Positions 32,971 to 40,483 of a stretch of 64,000 nt of DNA are shown here, piece by piece (position 1 is the first letter of the stretch; each line of letters opens with the position of its first letter). This DNA comes from Streptomyces griseoaurantiacus (GTDB lineage Bacteria; Actinomycetota; Actinomycetes; Streptomycetales; Streptomycetaceae). The notes under the pieces are model-generated. The model was not told the origin of the DNA. It was given only the letters and a program-made list of their open reading frames with translations, and did no database searches. The DNA lies in contig BNBP01000017.1 in NCBI GenBank assembly GCA_014656015.1, positions 1 to 64,000 of the forward strand, given 5' to 3'. Both the position numbers and the translations under genes were made by a program.

Positions 32971-33687
32971 ATGAACACGCTGCACGGCACCATGACGAGC
33001 GCGGTTGTCACGCGGCTCCACGACGTCAACCGGGCCACGGTCCGCGGCCGGGGGCGTCAGCACGCCGCCGCCTGGATGGCGGTGGTCGACGCCCGCACGG
33101 GGGACGCCGGCACGGGGGCGCAGGAGAGCGCGTACGGGGAGGCACCGGGGGAGCGCCGGTCCGCGGCGGAGGCGGAGTTCACCGCCTACGTCGAGGAGCG
33201 CCGCGCCTCCCTGTACGCGACCGCCTACCACCTCACCGGTGACCGCTTCGAGGCCGAGGACCTGCTGCAGAGCGCGCTGTTCTCGACGTACCGGGCCTGG
33301 GACCGGATCACCGACAAGGCGGCGGTCGGGGGCTACCTCCGCCGCACGATGACCAATCTGCACATCAGCGCGTGGCGCCGCCGCAAGCTGAACGAGTACC
33401 CGACCGAGGAGCTGCCGGAGACCGCCGGCGACACGGACGCGATGCGCGGCACCGAGCTGCGGGCCGTCCTGTGGCAGGCGCTCGCGCGGCTGCCCGAACT
33501 CCAGCGCACCATGCTGGTCCTCCGCTACTACGAGGGCCGCACGGACCCGGAGATCGCGGACATCCTCGGCATCAGTGTCGGCACGGTGAAGTCCAGCATC
33601 TGGCGGTCGCTCCGCCGGCTGCGCGAGGACGAGGTCCTCAGCTTCGGCCGTGACGAGGAGGAGTCCTTCGGCGAGCTCGTCGCCTGA
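32971..33687 (+). CDS. sigQ: SigQ, ECF sigma factor (SigE-like)
   Basis: 238 aa from ATG 32971. Region 2 is AEFTAYVEERRASLYATAYHLTGDRFEAEDLLQ; region 4 is ELQRTMLVLRYYEGRTDPEIADILGISVGTVKSSIWRSL. The N-terminal 60 residues are an extra basic segment. The divergent position next to afsQ1 and an AfsQ1 box identify it as SigQ, which in S. coelicolor acts as an antagonist of AfsQ1 output. The start has only a weak GCGCGAG ribosome site; ATG 32992 is possible. A G-run tract and a strong terminator follow. Confidence 0.92.
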   Translation: MNTLHGTMTSAVVTRLHDVNRATVRGRGRQHAAAWMAVVDARTGDAGTGAQESAYGEAPGERRSAAEAEFTAYVEERRASLYATAYHLTGDRFEAEDLLQSALFSTYRAWDRITDKAAVGGYLRRTMTNLHISAWRRRKLNEYPTEELPETAGDTDAMRGTELRAVLWQALARLPELQRTMLVLRYYEGRTDPEIADILGISVGTVKSSIWRSLRRLREDEVLSFGRDEEESFGELVA

Positions 33688-33868
33688 GGATCGGGGGAAC
33701 CACGGGGGCCCACGGGGGAAGAGGGCTCACGGGGGACACGGGGGACTTCCGGGCCGGGGGGCCCGGAAGTGCGACACGGGGGGCCGCGAGGACGACGGGG
33801 GTGTCGGCGCGGCGACGGGGGAACGGGGGACCACCGGGGGAAACGGGGGGAGTACCACGGGGGTGGTG
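33688..33868 (+). repeat. G-run tract downstream of sigQ
   Basis: About 180 bp with roughly 16 runs of four to six G on the plus strand, many as ACGGGGG or CGGGGGA, and almost no C-runs. It includes a perfect hairpin with 11-bp arms (ACTTCCGGGCC, 33745-33755 and 33760-33770) and a GGGG loop. Part of a 356-bp stretch without a gene (33688-34043). As RNA it would be the sigQ 3' untranslated region and could form G-quadruplexes. Confidence 0.75.
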
Positions 33869-33919
33869 AACAGCGGGACCGCGTACCGGCTTTCGGGCCG
33901 GGCGCGGTCCCGCTGTTTT
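33869..33919 (+). terminator. Intrinsic terminator after sigQ
   Basis: Perfect 15-bp arms AACAGCGGGACCGCG (33869-33883) and complement (33903-33917) with a short inner stem, ending in TTTT. This is the most classical terminator in the window. Confidence 0.85.
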
Positions 33920-33962
33920 CGTGCGCCTCCCCGGAGGCACTCCCCGGTCGCCCGCTCCGCCC

Positions 33963-34034
33963 GTGTGTCCTTCGTTGGCCGGTGTGTCCTTCGCCGTCCC
34001 GAACTACACACCGCATGTATACACACTGGGTATA
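33963..34034 (+). promoter_or_regulatory. Direct and inverted repeats in the promoter of the 34044 gene
   Basis: GTGTGTCCTTCG occurs at 33963-33974 and again at 33982-33993 (19-bp period, about two helical turns). Closer to the gene, TATAC-N7-GTATA (34018-34034) overlaps the -10 hexamer TATAGT (34031-34036), which stands 7 nt before ATG 34044. The arrangement suggests an activator site upstream and a repressor site on the promoter. Confidence 0.5.
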
Positions 34035-34043
34035 GTGAGCCGC

Positions 34044-34667
34044 ATGGCCACCACGACCGCGATCCGCCGCGACTCCCCGCTCCTCGCCCTCTCCGCCGTG
34101 ACGGCCTTCGGCCTGCTGCTCGGCTGGGCGACGTTCACCCTGCACGGGACGACCCCGCTCCTGGAGCGGGCCACCAACTCGGTGTCCACCTGGATCATCT
34201 GGACCGCCGCGGCCGGTGCGGTGCTCCGCACCGCGAGGCTCGCCGCCTGGAGCGGCGGCCTCATGATGCTCGCCACCTGTGCCGGCTACTACCTGACGGC
34301 CGGCGTCGGCGACACCGCGGGAACCGCCGCCGTCTGGTCGGTGGCCGGGCTCGCGGGCGGGCCGCTGCTGGGCTGGGCCGGCTGGACCGTGCGGCACGGG
34401 CGGGGCACCGCGCGGGCGACGGCGGGGGCGGCCATCGCGATGGTGGTCCTCGGGGAGGGGCTCTGGCTGGGGCTGACGCTGCGCTACTGGGGCGAGGCCG
34501 CCGTGTACCTGGCCGTCGGCGCGCTCCTCACCGCGGCCCTCACCGTCTTCCTGGCCCGCGCCGGGGTGTGTCGCTTCTGGCTGTGCGCCGTCCTCGCGCC
34601 CCTGTTCGCCGGAGCCTTCTACCTGGCCGAACTTCTCGTCCTGGACCGCCTGATCGGCTCGGTCTAG
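34044..34667 (+). CDS. Integral membrane protein of unknown function (DUF6518-like)
   Basis: 207 aa from ATG 34044 with six to seven hydrophobic helices covering most of the chain (SPLLALSAVTAFGLLLGWA onward). The short polar loops and absence of catalytic motifs fit a small Streptomyces family that I remember as DUF6518. The leaderless-type promoter TATAGT-7-ATG and repeat-rich upstream region suggest tight regulation. It converges with the uridine kinase-like gene. No function can be given. Confidence 0.75.
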   Translation: MATTTAIRRDSPLLALSAVTAFGLLLGWATFTLHGTTPLLERATNSVSTWIIWTAAAGAVLRTARLAAWSGGLMMLATCAGYYLTAGVGDTAGTAAVWSVAGLAGGPLLGWAGWTVRHGRGTARATAGAAIAMVVLGEGLWLGLTLRYWGEAAVYLAVGALLTAALTVFLARAGVCRFWLCAVLAPLFAGAFYLAELLVLDRLIGSV

Positions 34668-34686
34668 AGGCCGGTCCGAGGGGCCG

Positions 34687-35322
34687 TCACGGAGTGCTGG
34701 TCGTCCTCGGGCGGCCGGCGACCGCCGCGGCCGCCATCCGGCTCAGGGCCTCGTCACGGTCGCAGGGGTGGGCGCCCAGGCCGGTCTGACGGGCGACGAT
34801 CGAGCGCTCGGCGCGCATCAGCCGCCAGCCGCGGCGCAGCAGGAACGGCACCGACTTGCGGCCCTCGCGCAGATCGCGCAGGAAGCGCCGCCGGAACGTC
34901 TTCACCGGGCCCCGGGTCAGGCACAGCGCCTCCGCGAGGAGCCCCAGCTCCCGGCAGCGGGACACGATCTCGGCGGCGAAGACGCCCTCCGCGACGAACA
35001 GCGGGGTCCGCCCGACGCTCAGCTCCTCCGTGCCGGTGCGGGCGCTGAGTGCGATGTCGTAGACCGGCACCGTCGTCCGGCCGTGCGCGCACAGTTCGGC
35101 GACGGCGGCCACGGCGGCGTCCTCGTCCCAGGAGCCGGGGGCGTCCCAGTCGATGTCCGAACTCCCCGGTACCAGCGGCAGCGTGGGGTCGTCACCGTCC
35201 TTGTAGAAGTCGTCCAGACGCAGGACGGGAAGCCCGGAGCGGGCGGCGACGAGGGACTTGCCCGAGCCGGAGGGGCCGCAGAGCAGCACGACGCGGGCGG
35301 GTGACGCGGGATGGGGGCTCAC
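34687..35322 (-). CDS. Uridine kinase-like P-loop protein
   Basis: 211 aa from GTG 35322. Walker A is LLCGPSGSGKS near residue 17, followed by the uridine/phosphoribulokinase-like LRLDDFYKDGDDPTLP and DWDAPGSWDEDAAV blocks and FVAEGVFAAEI. These fit nucleoside kinases that phosphorylate uridine or cytidine. The C-terminal half is basic and shorter than classical Udk. It lacks the nucleoside operator seen elsewhere in the window, so it is probably not part of that regulon although it would act in the same salvage pathway. Confidence 0.8.
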   Translation of the reverse strand: MSPHPASPARVVLLCGPSGSGKSLVAARSGLPVLRLDDFYKDGDDPTLPLVPGSSDIDWDAPGSWDEDAAVAAVAELCAHGRTTVPVYDIALSARTGTEELSVGRTPLFVAEGVFAAEIVSRCRELGLLAEALCLTRGPVKTFRRRFLRDLREGRKSVPFLLRRGWRLMRAERSIVARQTGLGAHPCDRDEALSRMAAAAVAGRPRTTSTP

Positions 35323-35471
35323 GGGACACCAGTTTGACGCATCACCCGGCCCGTGCCGACCCCGCGGGTCGGCGTTGGAGCGCACATCACACCTCAACTA
35401 CCCTGCGTGTCGAAGTGGACACGAGTGGCGATCGCCGGAACGGCGCACCACGGAACGAGAAGGCGGCACCC

Positions 35472-35870
35472 ATGGCACGACACACCTCCCGCACCCCGGC
35501 CACCACCCGGCGCCTCCTCCTCGCCCTCGCGGCCGCGGGCGTCGCCGTGGGCGCGGGGGCGACGGCGGCCTCGGCGCAGACGCTCCCCGTCGTCGACGGG
35601 ACGTACCACACCGGCTCCCTCGGCGAGGTGGACCCGGGGGCGGGCCTCCAGGCGCTCACCGGGACGGTCCGGTACGTCACCGGCCCCGTCGCCGACCTCA
35701 AGCCGAACCCGCTCGCGGGCACCGGCGTGGACCCGCTCGACAACGGGGTGGGCACGCAGCTCGCCGACTTCCGCCCGCTGACCTCGCAGATGCTGACCGG
35801 CCCGGTGGCGCAGGCCCCTTCGGTCGGCTCGATCCCGGTGGTCGACCAGGTGGTCGGCGCCCTGCGCTGA
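35472..35870 (+). CDS. Small secreted protein of unknown function (second copy type)
   Basis: 132 aa. A signal peptide with twin Arg before the hydrophobic core (TTRRLLLALAAAGVAVGAG) ends near ATAASAQ, about residue 36. The mature part, QTLPVVDGTYHTGSLGEVDP and GPVADLKPNPLAGTGVDPLD onward, is Pro/Gly/Val-rich without Cys or catalytic motifs. Composition and size recall the protein at 28083-28442, though I cannot align them with confidence. It is divergent from the uridine kinase-like gene and followed by a GGGGCC repeat. Confidence 0.72.
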   Translation: MARHTSRTPATTRRLLLALAAAGVAVGAGATAASAQTLPVVDGTYHTGSLGEVDPGAGLQALTGTVRYVTGPVADLKPNPLAGTGVDPLDNGVGTQLADFRPLTSQMLTGPVAQAPSVGSIPVVDQVVGALR

Positions 35871-35873
35871 TCC

Positions 35874-35906
35874 GGGGCCGGGCCGGGGCCGGGGCCGGGG
35901 CCGGGG
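35874..35906. repeat. GGGGCC short tandem repeat
   Basis: About five units of GGGGCC (one is GGGCC), followed by GGGGACC and a G-run. It lies between the secreted protein and the Ser/Thr kinase. The same unit occurs again inside the kinase linker (about 37018-37042, coding Pro-Gly), so slippage repeats seem tolerated here. Confidence 0.75.
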
Positions 35907-36045
35907 ACCGGGGGGGCGTGGAACCGGACTCGTCCGCTCGTGCCCGGTTCGTCCCGCTCACGCCGCAACTGCGCACCGCGCACCGGCGGAGGAGCCGTCT
36001 AATCTGTGGTGATCCACGCTTCGGCAAGAGGTGCAAGGGGGCCAC

Positions 36046-38049
36046 GTGCACAACCAGGACGGCAGCAACGGGGTCGGCGGCGGCCCCGACGGGCACCCCG
36101 AGGACCGTGTCCCCGCCCCCCACGCGGTGATCGAGGGCCGCTACGAGCTGCTGGAGCCCGTGGGCAGCGGCGGCATGGGGGAGGTCTGGAAGTCCTACGA
36201 CAGACGGCTGCGCCGCTTCGTCGCCGTGAAGGGGCTCCTCGACACCACGGCGGCGTCCCCGGACACGAAGCGGGCCGCGCTGCAGCGGGCCCGTCGCGAG
36301 GCGGAGGCCCTCGCCAAGATCGAGCACCAGAACGTGGTGACGGTTCACGACCAGATCGAGACCGCCGACCAGGTCTGGATCGTGATGAAGCTCCTGGAGG
36401 GGCGTTCGCTCGCCGACCTGCTCAGCCGTGACGGGGTGCTCGGCGTGCCCAGGGCGGCGGACATCGGCCTCCAGATGGCCCAGGGGCTGCGCGCGGTCCA
36501 CGAGGCCGCGGTCCTGCACCGCGACGTCAAGCCGGGCAACGTACTGGTGCGGGACGGCGGCCAGGTGGTCCTGGTGGACTTCGGCATCGCCACCTTCGAG
36601 GGGGCGGACCGCGTCACCCGGTACGGCGGGGTCATCGGCACACCGCCCTACCTGGCGCCCGAACTCTTCGCCCCCGGCAGCCCCGGCCCCACGCGCGCCT
36701 CCGACCTGTGGGCACTGGGCGTCACCCTGTACGAGATGGTCGAGGGACGCCTGCCCTTCGCCGGCCGCGAGGTCTGGGAGGTGCAGGCGCACATACAGCA
36801 GGCCCCCGAGCCCGTCTTCCGTTACGCCGGACCGCTCGGCCCGGTGATCCGGGCCCTGCTGGTCACCGATCCGGCCGGCCGCCCCGACGCGGCCTCGGCG
36901 GAGGAGATGCTCCGGGAGGTCCTCGCCGAACCGGGCACGCCGCCCCCCGCGCGGGCCGCCGGCTCCACGCCCCCGCCCACGGCGCCCACCACCCCTCCCA
37001 CGCCGGCGCTGGTCCTCCCGGGGCCGGGGCCGGGGCCGGGGCCGGAGCCGGCCACCCCCGCCGGGGCCGTCCCGCCCGAGCTTCTGGAACCCGCCCCACG
37101 CGGGGAGCGGGGCCGGCGGCGGGGCTGGAAGGTGGCGGCGGCCGCGGCGTGCGTCGTCCTGCTGGCCGGGGGCGGCTGGGTCCTCGCGCAGAACGGCTCC
37201 GGCGGCGGACGGGACGACGTCTCCGGGCGGCAGGGAGCGGGCTCCGGCGGGGTCGACACGGAGCAGGCCTGGCAGCAGTGGAAGAACGCCAGGAAGCGGC
37301 TGACGATCGGCGCCAAGGAGGACCAGCCCGGGCTGAGTCTCCACGACAGGAAGGGCGTGTGGAGCGGCTTCGACATCGACATCGCCTACGCCCTCGCCCG
37401 CGAACTGGGCTACGACAAAAAGCAGGTGGACTTCTACGGGGTCACCACGGCCAACCGGGCGAGCAAGCTCAGGAACGGCGAGGTGGACCTGGTCGTCGCC
37501 TCGTACAGCATGACGCCCGAGCGGGAGAAGCGGGACGGCATCCGGTTCGTCGGCCCCTACTACAAGGCGGGCACGAGCCTCCTCGTGCGCAGGAAGTCCG
37601 CGCGGTACGACCTCGACGAGGCCGTCGACGTGAAGCGGAACCACGTCGACGTGTGCACGGCGCGGGACTCCACCTACGCGGACCGGCTGCGCAAGGACGG
37701 CTACACCACGGGCAAGTGGCAGCCCGACACGTACAAGGAGTGCGTGAAGAGGCTGCTGGACAGGAATTCGAGCGTCTACGCGGTCGCCTCGGACGACGTC
37801 CTGCTCGCCGGGTACGCCAAGGACGATCCCGCGCACCTGAAGCTGCTGCCCAGCGGCTCGGGCACGGAGCCCTACGGGGTGGCGATGCGCAAGGACGATC
37901 CACTGCTGCGCGGCCGGGTGTGCTCGGCGCTCCGGAAGATCCTGGCCGGGGCCGAGTGGCCGGAGATGTACATGAAGGACCTGTCCCCGCTGACCGGCCG
38001 GAAGACCGCGCCGAACAGACCGGAGCTGCAGCCCTGCCCGGGTGAGTGA
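36046..38049 (+). CDS. Transmembrane Ser/Thr protein kinase with extracellular solute-binding domain
   Basis: 667 aa from GTG 36046 (AAGGGGG 5 nt upstream). Cytosolic kinase about 32-290: glycine loop GSGGMGEVW (40-48), Lys62, HRD 158-160 in HRDVKPGN, DFG 178-180 and a Pro/Gly/Thr linker. One TM helix about 361-381. Outside: a family 3 (glutamine/glutamate-type) solute-binding domain about 415-655 with TIGAKEDQPGLS, GVWSGFDIDIAYALA, RNGEVDLVVASYSMTPER and FVGPYYKAGTSLLVR. Two Cys (in VDVCTARDS and YKECVKR) could form a disulfide. It probably couples an external amino acid-like ligand to cytosolic phosphorylation. No ABC partner is adjacent. A catalytically complete kinase by motif. Confidence 0.92.
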   Translation: MHNQDGSNGVGGGPDGHPEDRVPAPHAVIEGRYELLEPVGSGGMGEVWKSYDRRLRRFVAVKGLLDTTAASPDTKRAALQRARREAEALAKIEHQNVVTVHDQIETADQVWIVMKLLEGRSLADLLSRDGVLGVPRAADIGLQMAQGLRAVHEAAVLHRDVKPGNVLVRDGGQVVLVDFGIATFEGADRVTRYGGVIGTPPYLAPELFAPGSPGPTRASDLWALGVTLYEMVEGRLPFAGREVWEVQAHIQQAPEPVFRYAGPLGPVIRALLVTDPAGRPDAASAEEMLREVLAEPGTPPPARAAGSTPPPTAPTTPPTPALVLPGPGPGPGPEPATPAGAVPPELLEPAPRGERGRRRGWKVAAAAACVVLLAGGGWVLAQNGSGGGRDDVSGRQGAGSGGVDTEQAWQQWKNARKRLTIGAKEDQPGLSLHDRKGVWSGFDIDIAYALARELGYDKKQVDFYGVTTANRASKLRNGEVDLVVASYSMTPEREKRDGIRFVGPYYKAGTSLLVRRKSARYDLDEAVDVKRNHVDVCTARDSTYADRLRKDGYTTGKWQPDTYKECVKRLLDRNSSVYAVASDDVLLAGYAKDDPAHLKLLPSGSGTEPYGVAMRKDDPLLRGRVCSALRKILAGAEWPEMYMKDLSPLTGRKTAPNRPELQPCPGE

Positions 38050-38060
38050 GCGACCGGGTG

Positions 38061-38089
38061 CCACCCGGGGGAGTAGGACCCCCGGGTGG
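38061..38089. terminator. Bidirectional hairpin terminator
   Basis: Perfect 11-bp arms CCACCCGGGGG (38061-38071) and complement (38079-38089), 7-nt loop, exactly between the convergent kinase and aldehyde dehydrogenase genes. Confidence 0.82.
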
Positions 38090-38095
38090 CGGCGG

Positions 38096-39022
38096 TCAGT
38101 ACGAAGAGCCGGAGGCCCCCAGCGCCCCCGTCGGGTGCCAGACCGTCTTGGTCTCCAGGAAGGCCGTCATGCGCTCGATGCCGGGCATGGCCGTCCAGTC
38201 GTCCACAGGCTGTGGACGCAGGACGCGCTTGAGGTTGTCGGCCGCCGCGATCTCCAGTTCCTTCGCCAGCGCCTCGTCCGCGCCGGCCAGGTCGATCGCG
38301 TTGACGTCCCTGTGCGCGGCGAGCGGCGCGGCGATCTCCGCCGTGCGGCCGGACAGGATGTTGACGACACCGCCGGGCACGTCGGAGGTGGCCAGTACCT
38401 CGCCGAGGGAGAGCGCCGGGAGGGGGGACCTCTCGCTCGCGATCACCACCGCCGTGTTGCCCGTCGCGATCACCGGGGCGAGGACCGAGACCAGGCCAAG
38501 GAAGGACGACTCCTGCGGGGCCAGCACGGCCACCACGCCCGTCGGCTCCGGGGAGGACAGGTTGAAGAAGGGACCGGCCACCGGATTCCCGCCGCCCACG
38601 ACCTGGGCGATCTTGTCGGTCCAGCCCGCGTACCAGACCCAGCGGTCGATCGCCGCGTCCACCTGGTCCGCGGCCCTCGCCCTGGACAGGCCCTCGGCCT
38701 GGGCGACCTCGCGGACGTACTGCTCGCGGCGGCCCTCCAGCATCTCCGCGACGCGGTAGAGGACCTGACCCCGGTTGTACGCGGTCGCGCCCGACCAGCC
38801 GCCGAAGGCCTTGCGCGCGGCGACCACCGCGTCCCGGGCGTCCTTGCGGGAGGCGAGAGGGGCGTTGGCCAGCCAGTCGCCCTTCCCCGCCGCGTCAGCG
38901 GCTGATGATGCCGTCACCTCGTACACCCGGCCGCTCTCCGAACGCGGGAACTTCCCGCCGACGTACAGCTTGTAGGTCTTGAAGACGGACAGTCGCCCGT
39001 GCTTCTCGGGCTTGTCAGACAT
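38096..39022 (-). CDS. Short aldehyde-dehydrogenase-fold protein without catalytic Cys (ALDH16 C-domain-like)
   Basis: 308 aa. It opens with YKLYVGGKFPRSESGRVYEV, the start of the second domain of ALDH16 proteins, then an ALDH nucleotide-binding fold (TGVVAVLAPQESSFLGLVSVLAPVIATGNTAV). It ends before the position of the catalytic Cys, and the catalytic Glu block is replaced by DVNAIDLAGADEAL. It is therefore probably inactive alone and may pair with the full enzyme upstream. ATG 39022 overlaps the end of the upstream ALDH by 8 bp, so the two are translationally coupled. In ALDH16 the two domains are one chain; here they are split. Confidence 0.85.
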   Translation of the reverse strand: MSDKPEKHGRLSVFKTYKLYVGGKFPRSESGRVYEVTASSAADAAGKGDWLANAPLASRKDARDAVVAARKAFGGWSGATAYNRGQVLYRVAEMLEGRREQYVREVAQAEGLSRARAADQVDAAIDRWVWYAGWTDKIAQVVGGGNPVAGPFFNLSSPEPTGVVAVLAPQESSFLGLVSVLAPVIATGNTAVVIASERSPLPALSLGEVLATSDVPGGVVNILSGRTAEIAAPLAAHRDVNAIDLAGADEALAKELEIAAADNLKRVLRPQPVDDWTAMPGIERMTAFLETKTVWHPTGALGASGSSY

Positions 39023-40478
39023 CGAGGTACGCCTCCAGGCCGTGGCGGCCGCCCTCGCGGCCGAAGCCCGACTCCTTGTAGCCGCCGAACGGCGAGGTCG
39101 GGTCGAACTTGTTGAACGTGTTGGACCAGATGACACCCGCGCGGAGCTTGTTCGCGACCGCGAGGATGCGCGAGCCCTTCTCCGTCCAGATGCCCGCCGA
39201 CAGCCCGTAGGGCGTGTTGTTCGCCTTGGCGACGGCCTCGTCGGGCGTGCGGAAGGTGAGGACCGACAGTACGGGGCCGAAGATCTCGTCGCGGGCGATC
39301 GTGTGCGCCTGGGTGACGCCCGTGAACAGCGTCGGCGCGAACCAGTAGCCGTCGGAGGGCAGTTCGCAGGCCGGGGACCAGCGCACGGCGCCCTCCGCCT
39401 CGCCCTGCTCGGCCAGCGCCGTGATCCGGGCGAGCTGCTCGGCGGAGTTGATCGCGCCGATGTCGGTGTTCTTGTCCAGCGGGTCGCCGAGGCGCAGGGT
39501 GGCCAGACGCCGCTTGAGGGAGTCGAGCAGTTCGTCGTGGATCGACTCCTGGACCAGCAGCCGCGAGCCCGCGCAGCAGACCTGGCCCTGGTTGAAGAAG
39601 ATGCCGGTGACGATGCCCTCGACGGCCTGGTCCACGGGTGCGTCGTCGAAGACGATGTTGGCGCCCTTGCCGCCCAGCTCCAGCGTGAGCTTCTTGTCGG
39701 TGCCCGCGACCGTGCGCGCGATCTGCTTGCCGACGGCGGTGGAACCGGTGAAGGCCACCTTGTCGACGTCCGGGTGGGCCACCAGGGCCGCTCCCGCGCG
39801 CCCGTCGCCCGTCAGGATGTTGACGACGCCCTTCGGCAGCCCCGCCTGGCGGCAGATGTCCGCGAAGAACAGCGCGGACAGCGGCGTCGTCTCGGCGGGC
39901 TTGAGGACCACGGTGTTGCCGGTGGCCAGCGCCGGGGCGATCTTCCAGGCCAGCATCAGCAGCGGGAAGTTCCAGGGGATGACCTGGCCGGCGACGCCGA
40001 GCGGGCGCGGGTTCGCGCCGCTGTGTCCCTCTGTCGTCCTCCGGCCGAAACCGGCGTGGTCCAGCTTGTCGGCCCAGCCCGCGTAGTAGAAGAAGTGCGC
40101 GGCGACGAGGGGGAGGTCCGCGTCGCGGGTCTCCCGGATCGGCTTGCCGTTGTCCAGGGTCTCCAGGACGGCCAGCTCGCGGCTGCGCTCCTGGATGATC
40201 CGGGCGATGCGGAACAGGTACTTGGCGCGCTCGGAGCCGGGCAGCGCCGACCACTTCTCGAAGGCCCTCCGGGCGGCGGCCACCGCGCGGTCCACGTCCG
40301 CCTCGGTGGCCTCCGCGACCTCGGAGAGGACCTCCTCGGTGGCGGGGGAGAGGGTCTTGAAGACCTTGCCGTCGGCCGCCTCGGTGAACTCGCCGTCGAT
40401 GAACAGCCCGTAGGAGGGGGCGATGTCGACGACCGCGCGCGACTCGGGCGCCGGGGCGTACTCGAAAACAGGTGCCAT
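39015..40478 (-). CDS. Aldehyde dehydrogenase (ALDH16 N-domain-like), catalytic
   Basis: 487 aa, full length. Catalytic Cys301 in FFNQGQVCCAGSR, general base Glu in LTLELGGKGANIVF, and NAD block FTGSTAVGKQIARTVAG. It oxidises an aldehyde to the acid with NAD(P). It sits 5 bp after deoC and is followed, with overlap, by the catalytically dead ALDH-like protein. A role in oxidising acetaldehyde released by deoxyribose-phosphate aldolase is suggested by the operon: deoC makes acetaldehyde plus glyceraldehyde-3-phosphate. Substrate is otherwise unproven. Confidence 0.92.
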   Translation of the reverse strand: MAPVFEYAPAPESRAVVDIAPSYGLFIDGEFTEAADGKVFKTLSPATEEVLSEVAEATEADVDRAVAAARRAFEKWSALPGSERAKYLFRIARIIQERSRELAVLETLDNGKPIRETRDADLPLVAAHFFYYAGWADKLDHAGFGRRTTEGHSGANPRPLGVAGQVIPWNFPLLMLAWKIAPALATGNTVVLKPAETTPLSALFFADICRQAGLPKGVVNILTGDGRAGAALVAHPDVDKVAFTGSTAVGKQIARTVAGTDKKLTLELGGKGANIVFDDAPVDQAVEGIVTGIFFNQGQVCCAGSRLLVQESIHDELLDSLKRRLATLRLGDPLDKNTDIGAINSAEQLARITALAEQGEAEGAVRWSPACELPSDGYWFAPTLFTGVTQAHTIARDEIFGPVLSVLTFRTPDEAVAKANNTPYGLSAGIWTEKGSRILAVANKLRAGVIWSNTFNKFDPTSPFGGYKESGFGREGGRHGLEAYLDV

Positions 40479-40483
40479 GGTGA

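Noticed and set aside
34687..35322. Uridine kinase-like gene as a member of the nucleoside operator regulon
   Set aside because: No TCTACGCGCGTAGA-like site in its upstream region; only metabolic logic would place it there.
35874..35906. GGGGCC repeat as a regulatory element
   Set aside because: Simple-sequence repeat in an intergenic gap without position or conservation evidence; the same unit appears in the kinase linker, which suggests slippage.
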